A stretch of 31,900 bases of DNA from JAPXSY01 sp034003585 (lineage in GTDB: Bacteria > Verrucomicrobiota > Kiritimatiellia > RFP12 > UBA1067). Position 1 is the stretch's first letter, and each line of letters begins with the position of its first letter. The notes under the pieces were generated by a model that saw nothing but the letters and a program-made list of their open reading frames with translations, was not told where the DNA came from and ran no database searches. The stretch spans positions 1 to 31,900 of the forward strand of contig JAVEYH010000027.1 of assembly GCA_034003585.1 (NCBI GenBank), given 5' to 3'. A program made the translations under genes and the position numbers. This document shows positions 7,326 through 15,281 of this stretch, in pieces.

Positions 7326-9251
7326 GTGACTTCAGTTTACACAGCGGGGATCGTGGGGGGCGTGCTGGGGATTCTGCTCGGGTCCGCGCCGCGGGTCTGC
7401 GGCTCGGACCTGGCCGCGCGGTTCCGCACGCCGCGCGCGGATGGGACGCGGCCCGGGGTGGAGCTGACCTTCCGCGCCTCGCGCACGAATTACGCGGAGA
7501 CTGTCCGGCAGCTTGAACGGGCGCAGGCGCTCGGGTTCGGCAGTGTGCTGGCGGTTGTGGAGGGTCCGGAGGAAGAGGTATGGCCGACCCTCGAAGGACT
7601 TGCGGAGACCTGCCGCAGGCTGGACCTGGAATTAGGGTTCCGCGATTACCCGTTCGCCTGGGACGGCGGCGGACGGCGCGCGCGCGGCTTGGCCTGGACG
7701 GAAGAGATCCCCGCGCCGCAGGGGGTGACGAACGCGCCGGACCGGGATGCGCGGGAGAGCGGCGCGTTCGCGGTCTGGGCGGTGCCCGCGGACCGGACCG
7801 GAGCGGTGCAGCCGCACGAGATGGTCGATCTGACGCGCGCGGCGTTGCCGACAACGGGGGTGTGGCGCGTTTTCCGGTTCGCGTTGCGGGAGATGACGCC
7901 GCCCCTCACCGACGGATATGCGGGCAACGGGTTTTCCCGCCATGTGAACCGGGTGCTCTCGGCCTGCCAGAGCCGCTTGCCGCAGGCGTACGGCACCACG
8001 TTGCTCTGGTACCAGTTCACCGGGCCGCCGCGCGGCCAGGTGGTGTGGCCCGCCGATTTGCCGGAGCGTTTCCTCCGGAACAGCGGCCTGAACCTCATGC
8101 GGTTTCTGCCCGTGTTGGCGGGGGTGCCGGTGGGCGGGGAGGAGACCGCGCGGTATGTCCGGCGGCAACTGGACCAGAGTGTCAAACAGGCGTGGCGCGA
8201 AAATTTCGCCCGGCACGCCGATGAGCTGGTGCATGAGGCGGGATTGGAGGCGGGGATCGCGATCGACGCCGTGCCGGTCGATCCGGAGGAGGTGCCGGTG
8301 CGTTTCCGCCGCCCGATGTTCCCGGTTTCGCGAGACGCGGCTGCGGCCGGGGTGAACCGGCGCACGGCAGGAGCGGCGCGCGCGCTCGGGCGGCGTTACG
8401 TGATCGGCCGTCTGCCGCTGGACGATCTGGCGGAAACGCCTGCCGCAACCCTGTTGCCTTTCCGATGGAAACCGGAGGCGGACCGCCTTCTGGCCGAAGG
8501 GGCCACACGGTTGCTGCTGGTGCCGTCCGGGGGTTTGCCGGGCGAAGACGCCGCGTTCCGCTCGCTGCGGGACGGATGCGACACGGTGCGGCGGTGCCAG
8601 GTGTTGTTGCAGCACGGCGAGCCGGTCGCCGATTTCCTGGTCTGGACGGAAGGCGGTGCGCCGGTCTTGGAGGGGTACGCCTGTGACTACGCCGCGCCGG
8701 CCCTGATGGAACGGGCCACAGTCAGTCAGGGCCGGATCCGCTTTGAATCGGAGCGCGCGTATGACGCGCTGGCGGTCCCGGCCGGTGTGGTGGGCCGGGA
8801 GGCGGCGCGACGGCGGATCGGGCAGATCGCGGCGCGCGGGGTGGCCGTGTGGCTGGTGGAAGAGCCCGGCGGCGCGGCGGGTGCGGCCGCGGCGGGGACG
8901 ATGCCCGCAGGATGCCGCCCATTGCGGCCCGGCGCGCCGGACGCGCCGCGGCCCGACCTGCTCTGGCGGAGCGAGAAGGCGGGCATGCGCCTCTCTTTTC
9001 TGCACCGCAGGACGCCGGAGCGCGAAATCTACTTCGTGGTGAATGACACGTCCGAGGCCGGCCCGGCGCTCTGCACCTTCCGCGACACGGGTGCGGGGGT
9101 GCCGTTGCGCTGGGATCCGGTGAGCGGCGAAACCGACCTGGTGGTGCAGGGCGCGTCACGGGCCGCTGACGGACGGGTGACGGCACCGCTGTTTCTGGGG
9201 CCTCATGACGCCTGCTTCCTCGTTTTCGAGCGGGCGGGACACACGAATTGA
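7326..9251 (+). CDS. GH106-like glycoside hydrolase (alpha-L-rhamnosidase-related), short form
   Basis: About 641 residues from the GTG at 7326, opening with a hydrophobic export segment (TAGIVGGVLGILLGSAP). The middle part (WPADLPERFLRNSGLNLMRFLPVLAG, then a long helix leading to DELVHEAGLEAGIAID) and the end (LLWRSEKAGMRLSFLHRRTPEREIYFVVND, CTFRDTGAGVPLRWDP) resemble the catalytic core and tail of GH106-type proteins. It is much shorter than typical members (around 1000 residues), and the usual N-terminal region is not recognisable. The start is uncertain: the frame is open back to a GTG at 7251, but neither start has a ribosome-binding site, and 7326 coincides with the predicted transcription start. 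It is divergent from the fucosidase, consistent with joint use of a deoxyhexose-containing glycan. The family call is from pattern recognition only. Confidence 0.65.
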   Translation: MTSVYTAGIVGGVLGILLGSAPRVCGSDLAARFRTPRADGTRPGVELTFRASRTNYAETVRQLERAQALGFGSVLAVVEGPEEEVWPTLEGLAETCRRLDLELGFRDYPFAWDGGGRRARGLAWTEEIPAPQGVTNAPDRDARESGAFAVWAVPADRTGAVQPHEMVDLTRAALPTTGVWRVFRFALREMTPPLTDGYAGNGFSRHVNRVLSACQSRLPQAYGTTLLWYQFTGPPRGQVVWPADLPERFLRNSGLNLMRFLPVLAGVPVGGEETARYVRRQLDQSVKQAWRENFARHADELVHEAGLEAGIAIDAVPVDPEEVPVRFRRPMFPVSRDAAAAGVNRRTAGAARALGRRYVIGRLPLDDLAETPAATLLPFRWKPEADRLLAEGATRLLLVPSGGLPGEDAAFRSLRDGCDTVRRCQVLLQHGEPVADFLVWTEGGAPVLEGYACDYAAPALMERATVSQGRIRFESERAYDALAVPAGVVGREAARRRIGQIAARGVAVWLVEEPGGAAGAAAAGTMPAGCRPLRPGAPDAPRPDLLWRSEKAGMRLSFLHRRTPEREIYFVVNDTSEAGPALCTFRDTGAGVPLRWDPVSGETDLVVQGASRAADGRVTAPLFLGPHDACFLVFERAGHTN

Positions 9252-9277
9252 CGCATGGGACCGCAAGGCCGTATACT
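9248..9277 (+). promoter_or_regulatory. putative sigma-70 promoter of the kinase-pyrKD-yicC operon
   Basis: TTGACG (9248-9253), an 18-bp spacer and TATACT (9272-9277) form the best-matching promoter on the + strand. The -35 box contains the TGA stop codon (9249-9251) of the upstream GH106-like gene. The expected start near 9284 gives a 5' leader of about 53 bases before the kinase ATG. Confidence 0.6.
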
Positions 9278-9336
9278 CATGGCCAATCCGATCCGCCGAT
9301 GCCGGACGCCGTTTCTGACGGGCCTCCGGAGCGCGG

Positions 9337-12306
9337 ATGCGGTTGGAGAGATTTGTGCAGCCGGAAAACACAGCCCGAATTCAGGTTCCGCCGACCGAAC
9401 GTCTGACCGCGCCCGCGCAAGACGGGACGCAGACCGTGCGCGTCGCACCCGGTGAGGGGACGTCCGAGTATGAGGAGCCCGGCAACGACAGGCTGTTTGA
9501 CCAATACACGATCTACAGCAAAATCGGCAACGGCGGCATGGGCGTCGTGTATCTGGCGCGCGACCGCCGGCTGGGGCGCTTCGTCGCAATCAAGCGGCTG
9601 AACCATCAGGCCCAGTCCATCCCGACGCTGCGCCAGCGGTTTCTGCACGAGGCCCGCGCGGTGGCGGTGCTGAGCCACGTCCATATTGTGCACATCTACG
9701 CGCTGGGCGAGGATGAGGACGGCCCGTTCATCGTGATGGAATACATCGCCGGGCCGGATCGGCCGGGTGTGGTGAGCGAGGCGCCTCCGGGCGGACTGCT
9801 GCAGCCCAACCCGCCGCTGACCCTCGACCAGTATGTGTCGCAACACGGACAGTTGTCGGTTGACGAGGCGATCGAACTGGTGCTGAAAGTCGGGCGCGCC
9901 GTGGCGTACGCGCACGCCAGCGGCGTGATCCACCGCGATCTCAAGCCCAGCAACATCCTCATGGACAAGAGCGGCGAGCCCAAGATCGTCGATTTCGGGT
10001 TGGCGCGCCTCATGAGCAAAGAGGAGGCCAAACTCACGGTCCCCGGCGAGAAGCTGCTGTCGCTGGGTTACGGCGCGCCCGAACAGGAGTCCGACGCGAG
10101 CCAGTCGGACGAGCGTGCCGACGTGTACGGTCTGGGCGCGTTGCTCTACTTCGTCCTGACCGGTCAGAACCCGCGCTACTTCCGCGAACAGGACATTCCC
10201 GTGCCGCTGCGGGATGTGGCGGTCAAGGCGCTCGCCACCGACAAAGAGCAGCGGTGGGAATCGGCCGCGGCCTTCAACACGGCGTTGCACCAGGTGCAGA
10301 CCAAGACGCACATCGAGACGCCTACGGTCAAGACCACCTGGCGCTGCAAATGGTGCGACGCCGTCAATCCGCTGGCGATCAAATTCTGCGCCGAATGCGG
10401 GTGGGACGGGTCAGAGGCTTGTCTCGAATGCGGGGCTGACACGTTCGTGGGCGTGCAATATTGCGGCACCTGCGGCGCGGACGCGCGGGCGTACGAATCG
10501 GTGCTGCATCTGCTCCGGAAAATGCGCGAGGCGGACGCGCAGCAGCGTTTCGACCGTGTCATCGCCTATGCCGGACGTGTGCACGGGTTCGAACCCGCGG
10601 GGCCCTCCGGCCGCGCCTATCTGCAGGAGGCGACCGAACTGCGCGCTCTGGCTGAGAAAAAGATCCGCCGGCGCGATCAGTTGAAAGAGCAGATCCCGAT
10701 CGAGATCCGCGCCGAGAATTTTGAACGTGCCGAAGAGTTCATCCGGCAGTACCGCGAGCTGGCGGAGGATCGCCAGGGGTTCGAAAACGAGCTGCGGCAG
10801 ATGCCCGAGCGCGTTCTGTCGCGCGATCTGCAGCGCGCGCAGCGTGCGCTGAAGCAGCGCGAGTGGGATTCCGCGGCACGTCTCTGCGGGACCCTGCTGC
10901 GCGAAGTCGCGCCCGATCACCCGGACGTGTTGCGGATCCGGCGGGCGATCCGGATGCATGCCGCGGCGGTCAATCTGAGGATCGCCTGCGCGATCACCCT
11001 CGGGATGGTGGCGCTGTATCTGCTGAGCCTGCCGGTGGCCGCGACGCGGGCCGGCCGGTCCTTCGGCACGCTGGCGCGCGGCTTTTACCGGCCGGCCCGG
11101 TGGGTGTATGAGCGCAGTCTGGCGGGCGCGCCGCTGCAGGCCTACGCCCGGCTTTGGCTCGGGACCCCGCCGGGATGGAACGTGTATTTCGCGGCCGCGC
11201 CGGAGGAGGCCTCTCTTTCCGGGGAGGCCGAGCCGATGCCCCAGCCGGACGCGCTGGCGCAGAAGCAGCGCGAGTACGCGCGCCAGCTGGCGGAGCTCGA
11301 TGCCCAGCAGGAGGAGTTCCAGCGGGTCTGGCCGGCCGAATACGTGCGCGAGTTGGATCTCCTGATGGAGCGCTGCCGCACGGCGGGCGACTTCGAGGGG
11401 TGGGATGTGGCGCAGACCGAACGCAAGCGGTTCGATGAGACGCGGCAGATGAACGACGCCGTCGCCGAGGGGCTTTCCGAACTGAACACGCTGAAAACCA
11501 AGTATCGCCAGATGCTTTCGGATCAGCGGCTGCAGCACAGCCGGAAATGGGTGACGCTCTGCAAAAAATATGTCAACGACCTGACGGACATGCAGCGGAA
11601 GTTTATGCAGGAGGGGCGCATGGATCTCGCCTCCGCGGTGAACGCCGAAATCCGCAAGGCGCGCAACGCGCCTCCGGCCCTGGCCGCGGAGGCGGTGGTG
11701 GCGGCGGCCGAGTTGGCGGGCACGCCGGAGACGGAAACGGCCCCGATGCTGCTGGGCGGCCCGGACCAGCGCCGCGTGGAGGAGATCGCGCAACTCCGGA
11801 GCGGGTTCGAGGGCGAGCTGGCGGCGGTGGAAAAAGATGCCGTGCGCAAAGCGGCCGCGTGGCCCGATCAGTACGTGCAGGGGCTGACGGAACTCATGGA
11901 GGCGTTCCAGCGCGCGGGCGATTATGTGGGGTGGGAGAGCGCGCGCGACGAACTCGGGCGTTTTGAAGCCGACCGCGCGATCCAGCAGCGACATTTTGTA
12001 CTGCAGCCCGCGGGACTGGTCGACCTGCAGAAGAAGTTCTTCCTGCTGCGTGAGGAGAACCGGCGCAAACGGGCCGAGCAGATCGTGGGCACCACGGAAA
12101 AATATGTGAAAAAGCTCCAGGATGTGCAGAAGAAACTCACGGTGGGCGGTCAGATGGAGACGGCGGCGGCGGTGAATGCCGAGATCAAACGGGTCCGCGC
12201 GCGCGTGGATTACATTGAGGCGCAGAATGAGTTGTCGCCGCAGGGGCCGCCCGTGCCCCCGGCCATGTGGCCGAAGACCGAACCGGCCGCGGGCGGAAAC
12301 GGATGA
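9337..12306 (+). CDS. membrane Ser/Thr protein kinase with double zinc ribbon and repeat ectodomain
   Basis: A 989-residue Hanks-type kinase. Residues about 57-320 are the kinase domain: glycine loop GNGGMGVVY (64-72), Lys86 in AIKR, HRDLKPSN (199-206) with catalytic Asp201, and DFG (219-221). A Pro/Gly-rich insert lies between the hinge and the alpha-E region. Two zinc ribbons follow, with CxxC pairs at 337/340, 351/354, 362/365 and 376/379. A charged helical region leads to one membrane span (about 546-567), so the remaining roughly 420 residues should lie outside the cytoplasm. There, four copies of a 31-residue motif start at Tyr 669, 745, 846 and 923 (YVxxL, Gly at +15, Trp/Ala at +20, Glu at +26), arranged as two tandem units about 178 residues apart. 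GGAG precedes the ATG by 5 bases. It heads an operon of nucleotide-metabolism genes; its substrates are unknown. Confidence 0.92.
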   Translation: MRLERFVQPENTARIQVPPTERLTAPAQDGTQTVRVAPGEGTSEYEEPGNDRLFDQYTIYSKIGNGGMGVVYLARDRRLGRFVAIKRLNHQAQSIPTLRQRFLHEARAVAVLSHVHIVHIYALGEDEDGPFIVMEYIAGPDRPGVVSEAPPGGLLQPNPPLTLDQYVSQHGQLSVDEAIELVLKVGRAVAYAHASGVIHRDLKPSNILMDKSGEPKIVDFGLARLMSKEEAKLTVPGEKLLSLGYGAPEQESDASQSDERADVYGLGALLYFVLTGQNPRYFREQDIPVPLRDVAVKALATDKEQRWESAAAFNTALHQVQTKTHIETPTVKTTWRCKWCDAVNPLAIKFCAECGWDGSEACLECGADTFVGVQYCGTCGADARAYESVLHLLRKMREADAQQRFDRVIAYAGRVHGFEPAGPSGRAYLQEATELRALAEKKIRRRDQLKEQIPIEIRAENFERAEEFIRQYRELAEDRQGFENELRQMPERVLSRDLQRAQRALKQREWDSAARLCGTLLREVAPDHPDVLRIRRAIRMHAAAVNLRIACAITLGMVALYLLSLPVAATRAGRSFGTLARGFYRPARWVYERSLAGAPLQAYARLWLGTPPGWNVYFAAAPEEASLSGEAEPMPQPDALAQKQREYARQLAELDAQQEEFQRVWPAEYVRELDLLMERCRTAGDFEGWDVAQTERKRFDETRQMNDAVAEGLSELNTLKTKYRQMLSDQRLQHSRKWVTLCKKYVNDLTDMQRKFMQEGRMDLASAVNAEIRKARNAPPALAAEAVVAAAELAGTPETETAPMLLGGPDQRRVEEIAQLRSGFEGELAAVEKDAVRKAAAWPDQYVQGLTELMEAFQRAGDYVGWESARDELGRFEADRAIQQRHFVLQPAGLVDLQKKFFLLREENRRKRAEQIVGTTEKYVKKLQDVQKKLTVGGQMETAAAVNAEIKRVRARVDYIEAQNELSPQGPPVPPAMWPKTEPAAGGNG

Positions 12307-12375
12307 GCGCGCCCGGCCGCGGCGGGTGCGGGTGACGCCCCCGCGCGGGACGGATGCGGGAAAGGGGAAGCCGGT

Positions 12376-13158
12376 ATGGTGGATGTGTGGGGCCGGGTGC
12401 GTCGTCAGTTCCCGTTGACGGCCGGAGCCTGGGTGATGGAAGTGGAGGCGCCCGAAGTGGCGGACGGGGCACGGCCCGGACAGTTTGTGCACGTGCGCGT
12501 GCCGCACCTGGAGAGCGCGGCGCTGCGCCGTCCGTTCAGCCTGTACGGTGCGGAGGGGGGCGTGTTGCGGTTGCTGTACAAAACGGTGGGCCGGGGCACG
12601 GAACAGTTGAGCCGCCTCGAACCGGGGGAGCGGGTGCAGATCATCGGTCCGCTGGGCAACGGGTTCCCGCTGGAGCCGCAGGGCGTGCCGGTGCTGGTGG
12701 CGGGCGGGTACGGTGTGGCGCCGCTCGCCTTTCTGGCGGGACGGTTGCCTGTCCGGGGTGTGGTGCTCGCGGGCGGACGGGGCGCGGATGACGTGTTGGC
12801 CATGGAGACGTTCACGGAGTTGGGGTGGCGGGTGCGGGTGGCCACGCAGGACGGTTCGCGCGGCGAGCGGGGGCTGGTGACAGACCTGCTGGACAGCGAG
12901 CTGGAGGCGATGCGCGGTGCGGAGACGCGGCCGGAGCTGTTCGCGTGCGGACCGGACGGCATGCTGCGCGCGGTGGGCGAGCGCGCCCTCGCGGCCGGGT
13001 GCCGCGCCTGGCTCTCGCTGGACAAGCGCATGGTGTGCGGGGTGGGGGCCTGTCTGGCGTGCGTGCAGTCCCTGCGGCGGCCCGACGGCTCGGAGTGGAT
13101 CGGACGAGTCTGTCACGACGGGCCGATCTTTGAGGCGCGTGAGATCATCTGGTCATGA
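12376..13158 (+). CDS. pyrK: dihydroorotate dehydrogenase B, electron-transfer subunit
   Basis: A 260-residue FAD and [2Fe-2S] subunit that passes electrons from dihydroorotate dehydrogenase to NAD+ in pyrimidine synthesis. The N-terminal flavin-binding barrel carries RPFSLY (FAD site) and LLYKTVGRGTEQL. The NAD-binding half has GPLGNGFPL and a GGYGVAPL loop, and ends in FACGPDGML. Four cluster cysteines are visible near the C-terminus: VCGVGACLAC and the later VCHDG. The length fits PyrK. The gene starts 69 bp after the kinase with a GGAAAGGGG stretch before the ATG. Its last bases overlap pyrD (ATGA), as expected for subunits of one heterotetramer. Confidence 0.93.
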   Translation: MVDVWGRVRRQFPLTAGAWVMEVEAPEVADGARPGQFVHVRVPHLESAALRRPFSLYGAEGGVLRLLYKTVGRGTEQLSRLEPGERVQIIGPLGNGFPLEPQGVPVLVAGGYGVAPLAFLAGRLPVRGVVLAGGRGADDVLAMETFTELGWRVRVATQDGSRGERGLVTDLLDSELEAMRGAETRPELFACGPDGMLRAVGERALAAGCRAWLSLDKRMVCGVGACLACVQSLRRPDGSEWIGRVCHDGPIFEAREIIWS

Positions 13159-14099
13159 CCGGGAAAGTTGGGGCAGGGATGCGGGACTTGGATTTGCGTG
13201 TCAATCTCGGCGGGATCCGGATGCAAAATCCGGTGACGGTGGCTTCCGGCACGTTCGGATACGGCAGAGAGTATGCCGGGCTGATGGATGTGACCCGGCT
13301 CGGCGCGATCACCGTCAAGGGGATCCGGCTCCAGCCGTGGCCGGGCAATGCGTTGCCGCGGCATGTGGAGGTGCCGGGCGGTCTGGTGAACGCGATCGGA
13401 TTACAGGGGCCGGGTGTGGACGGGTTCGTGCGCGAGTATATGCCGTTTCTGCGCGAGACCGGCGTGCCGGTGATCGTCAACGTCTGGGGCACGAGCGTGG
13501 AGGAGTACGCGGAGGTCGCCCGCCGTCTGGCCGGGGTCGAGGGCATCGCCGGGCTTGAACTCAACATCTCCTGTCCGAACGTGAAGGAGGGCGGGAACGC
13601 GTTCGGCACGGATCCGCGCGCGGTCTCCGCCCTGGTGGGCGCGGTGCGCCGGGCGACCCGTCTGCCGCTGATCCCGAAACTGGCGCCGAATGTGCCGGAC
13701 ATCCGGGTGTTCGCGCGCGCGGCGCAGGAGGCGGGCGCCGACGCGCTGGCGCTGATCAACACCCTGCCCGCCATGGTGATCGATATCGAAACGCGCAAGC
13801 CGGTGCTCGCCAACCGTGTGGGCGGCCTTTCCGGCCCCGCCATCCATCCGGTCGCGGTCAAACTGGTGTGGGAGGCCGCGCAGGCCGCCACGGTGCCGAT
13901 CGTGGCCATGGGCGGCATCATGGGCGCGGAGCAGGCGATTGAGTTTTTGATCGCGGGCGCGACCGCGGTGGCGGTCGGCACCGCCAATTTCATCGACCCC
14001 TCGACGCCGCTGCGCGTGCTCGACGGATTGGAGACCTACCTCCGCCGGCACGGGATGGGTTCGGTCAGCGAACTGACCGGATCGTTGTGTTGCGGGTGA
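13155..14099 (+). CDS. pyrD: dihydroorotate dehydrogenase, class 1B catalytic subunit
   Basis: A 314-residue FMN barrel enzyme that oxidises dihydroorotate to orotate. Signatures visible are NPVTVASGTFGYG near the N-terminus, GLQGPGVDGF, and the active-site loop LELNISCPNVKEGG, where Cys140 is the catalytic base that marks class 1 enzymes. KLAPNV, ALINTLPAMVID, GGLSGPAIHP and VAMGGIMGAEQAIEFLIAGA (FMN phosphate region) follow. Adjacent pyrK identifies it as type 1B, NAD-linked. The ATG at 13155 overlaps the pyrK stop. A second ATG at 13179 has its own purine-rich stretch and would remove only eight poorly conserved residues, so the exact start is open. Confidence 0.95.
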   Translation: MTGKVGAGMRDLDLRVNLGGIRMQNPVTVASGTFGYGREYAGLMDVTRLGAITVKGIRLQPWPGNALPRHVEVPGGLVNAIGLQGPGVDGFVREYMPFLRETGVPVIVNVWGTSVEEYAEVARRLAGVEGIAGLELNISCPNVKEGGNAFGTDPRAVSALVGAVRRATRLPLIPKLAPNVPDIRVFARAAQEAGADALALINTLPAMVIDIETRKPVLANRVGGLSGPAIHPVAVKLVWEAAQAATVPIVAMGGIMGAEQAIEFLIAGATAVAVGTANFIDPSTPLRVLDGLETYLRRHGMGSVSELTGSLCCG

Positions 14100-14117
14100 T
14101 GCGGAAAGGATGATCCG

Positions 14118-15281
14118 ATGCGGAGCGAGTGGTATTACGCGGTGGGCGGAGAGCGGTTCGGCCCGGTGACCTTCGCGGAGCTGAGCGGATTGGCGCAAAC
14201 CGGGAGGATCTCGGAGTACGATCTGGTGTGGCAGCCCGAGTTCGGTCCGGAATGGCGCAATGCGGGCCAGGTGCGCGAGATTTTCGAGACGCCGCGCGGG
14301 GAAGCGGCGGTGCCGCCGATGCCCGGAACCGGCACGGGCGGGTTGGCGGCGGGCCGGCCCTACGCATCGCGGGCCGCGTCGCAGGCCTTTGCGCGCATGA
14401 CGGCCCTGCTCTTCCGGCCGTTCGATCCCGTGCGCTGGTTCAGCATCGGCTTCTGCGCGTGGCTGGCGTACCTGGGCACGCAGTCCACGGTCAATCTGCA
14501 GCATGTGGGCGAGGCCTCGGCCGGAGGGTTCAAGCAGCAGGCCGACCGGCTGATCGACGCCCTGCTGCTGTTGCCGGAACAGCCCGCGAAACTCGCGGGG
14601 GCGGGGTTTGCCGTTCTGTTCGGTCTGCTGTTCGCGCTTTGGATGTGCTGGGTGCGTTCGCGCGGGGACTTCATGTTTCTGCACCGCTGGTACAGGCCGG
14701 ACGCGCCGGTGCGCGCGTGCTGGCTGGCCTCACGTTCCGGCGGGCGGGCGCTGTTCGGCTGGCGCGTCCTCTTTTTTCTGGTCGCGGCGGCGCTCTTTGC
14801 GCTGCATGCGGCGCTGGCGTATTCCCGTGTGCTCAAGCCGTATCTTGATGCGGGCAGAATCTGGCAGCCCGCGCTGCTGCCGCCCGTGGCCGGATGCGTG
14901 ACCGGTCTGGCCCTGCTCCTGATGGCGGTCCAGCTCGTGGCGCACCTGACCCAAGCCTTTGTGGTGCCGCTGATGTACTGGAGCGGCTGCGGCGCGGCCC
15001 GTGCCTGGGGGATCGTCCTCACGCTCGTCAACCGCCACCCGTTCGCGCTGATCGGCTATCTGGTCTGCGGCATGTTTTGCTGGAGCGTTGCCGTGTTCGC
15101 GATCCTCGCCTTCGGGCTGATGACCTGCTGCATCGGCTTCATCCCGCTGATTCTGCCCTATCTCAACGCGGTGCTGCTGCTGCCCGTCACCCTTTTCTTC
15201 CGGGGGTACGCCGTCTGTTTCCTGAACCAGTGGCGGCCCGATCTGGTACCCGCCGCGGAGGGGGAGGAGGGTGCGCGATGA
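14118..15281 (+). CDS. GYF_2-domain multi-pass membrane protein
   Basis: A 387-residue protein of unknown function. Residues about 5-55 (WYYAVGGERFGPVTFAELSGL through LVWQPEFGPEWRNAGQV) match the bacterial GYF_2 domain, a putative peptide-binding module common at the N-terminus of membrane proteins. After a Pro/Gly-rich linker there are about six or seven hydrophobic helices from residue 105 to the end, several rich in Cys, Trp and Phe. AAAGGA lies 8 bases before the ATG, and the gene sits 18 bp after pyrD. Its stop overlaps the adenosine deaminase start (ATGA), so the two are probably translated together. An envelope or membrane-organising role would be inference only. Confidence 0.8.
   Translation: MRSEWYYAVGGERFGPVTFAELSGLAQTGRISEYDLVWQPEFGPEWRNAGQVREIFETPRGEAAVPPMPGTGTGGLAAGRPYASRAASQAFARMTALLFRPFDPVRWFSIGFCAWLAYLGTQSTVNLQHVGEASAGGFKQQADRLIDALLLLPEQPAKLAGAGFAVLFGLLFALWMCWVRSRGDFMFLHRWYRPDAPVRACWLASRSGGRALFGWRVLFFLVAAALFALHAALAYSRVLKPYLDAGRIWQPALLPPVAGCVTGLALLLMAVQLVAHLTQAFVVPLMYWSGCGAARAWGIVLTLVNRHPFALIGYLVCGMFCWSVAVFAILAFGLMTCCIGFIPLILPYLNAVLLLPVTLFFRGYAVCFLNQWRPDLVPAAEGEEGAR

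Noticed and set aside
10411..13116. Very long open frame on the minus strand opposite the kinase and pyrK genes
   Set aside because: It is rich in Arg, His, Pro and Gln with no family similarity and spans two well-supported + strand genes; it arises from high GC codon bias.
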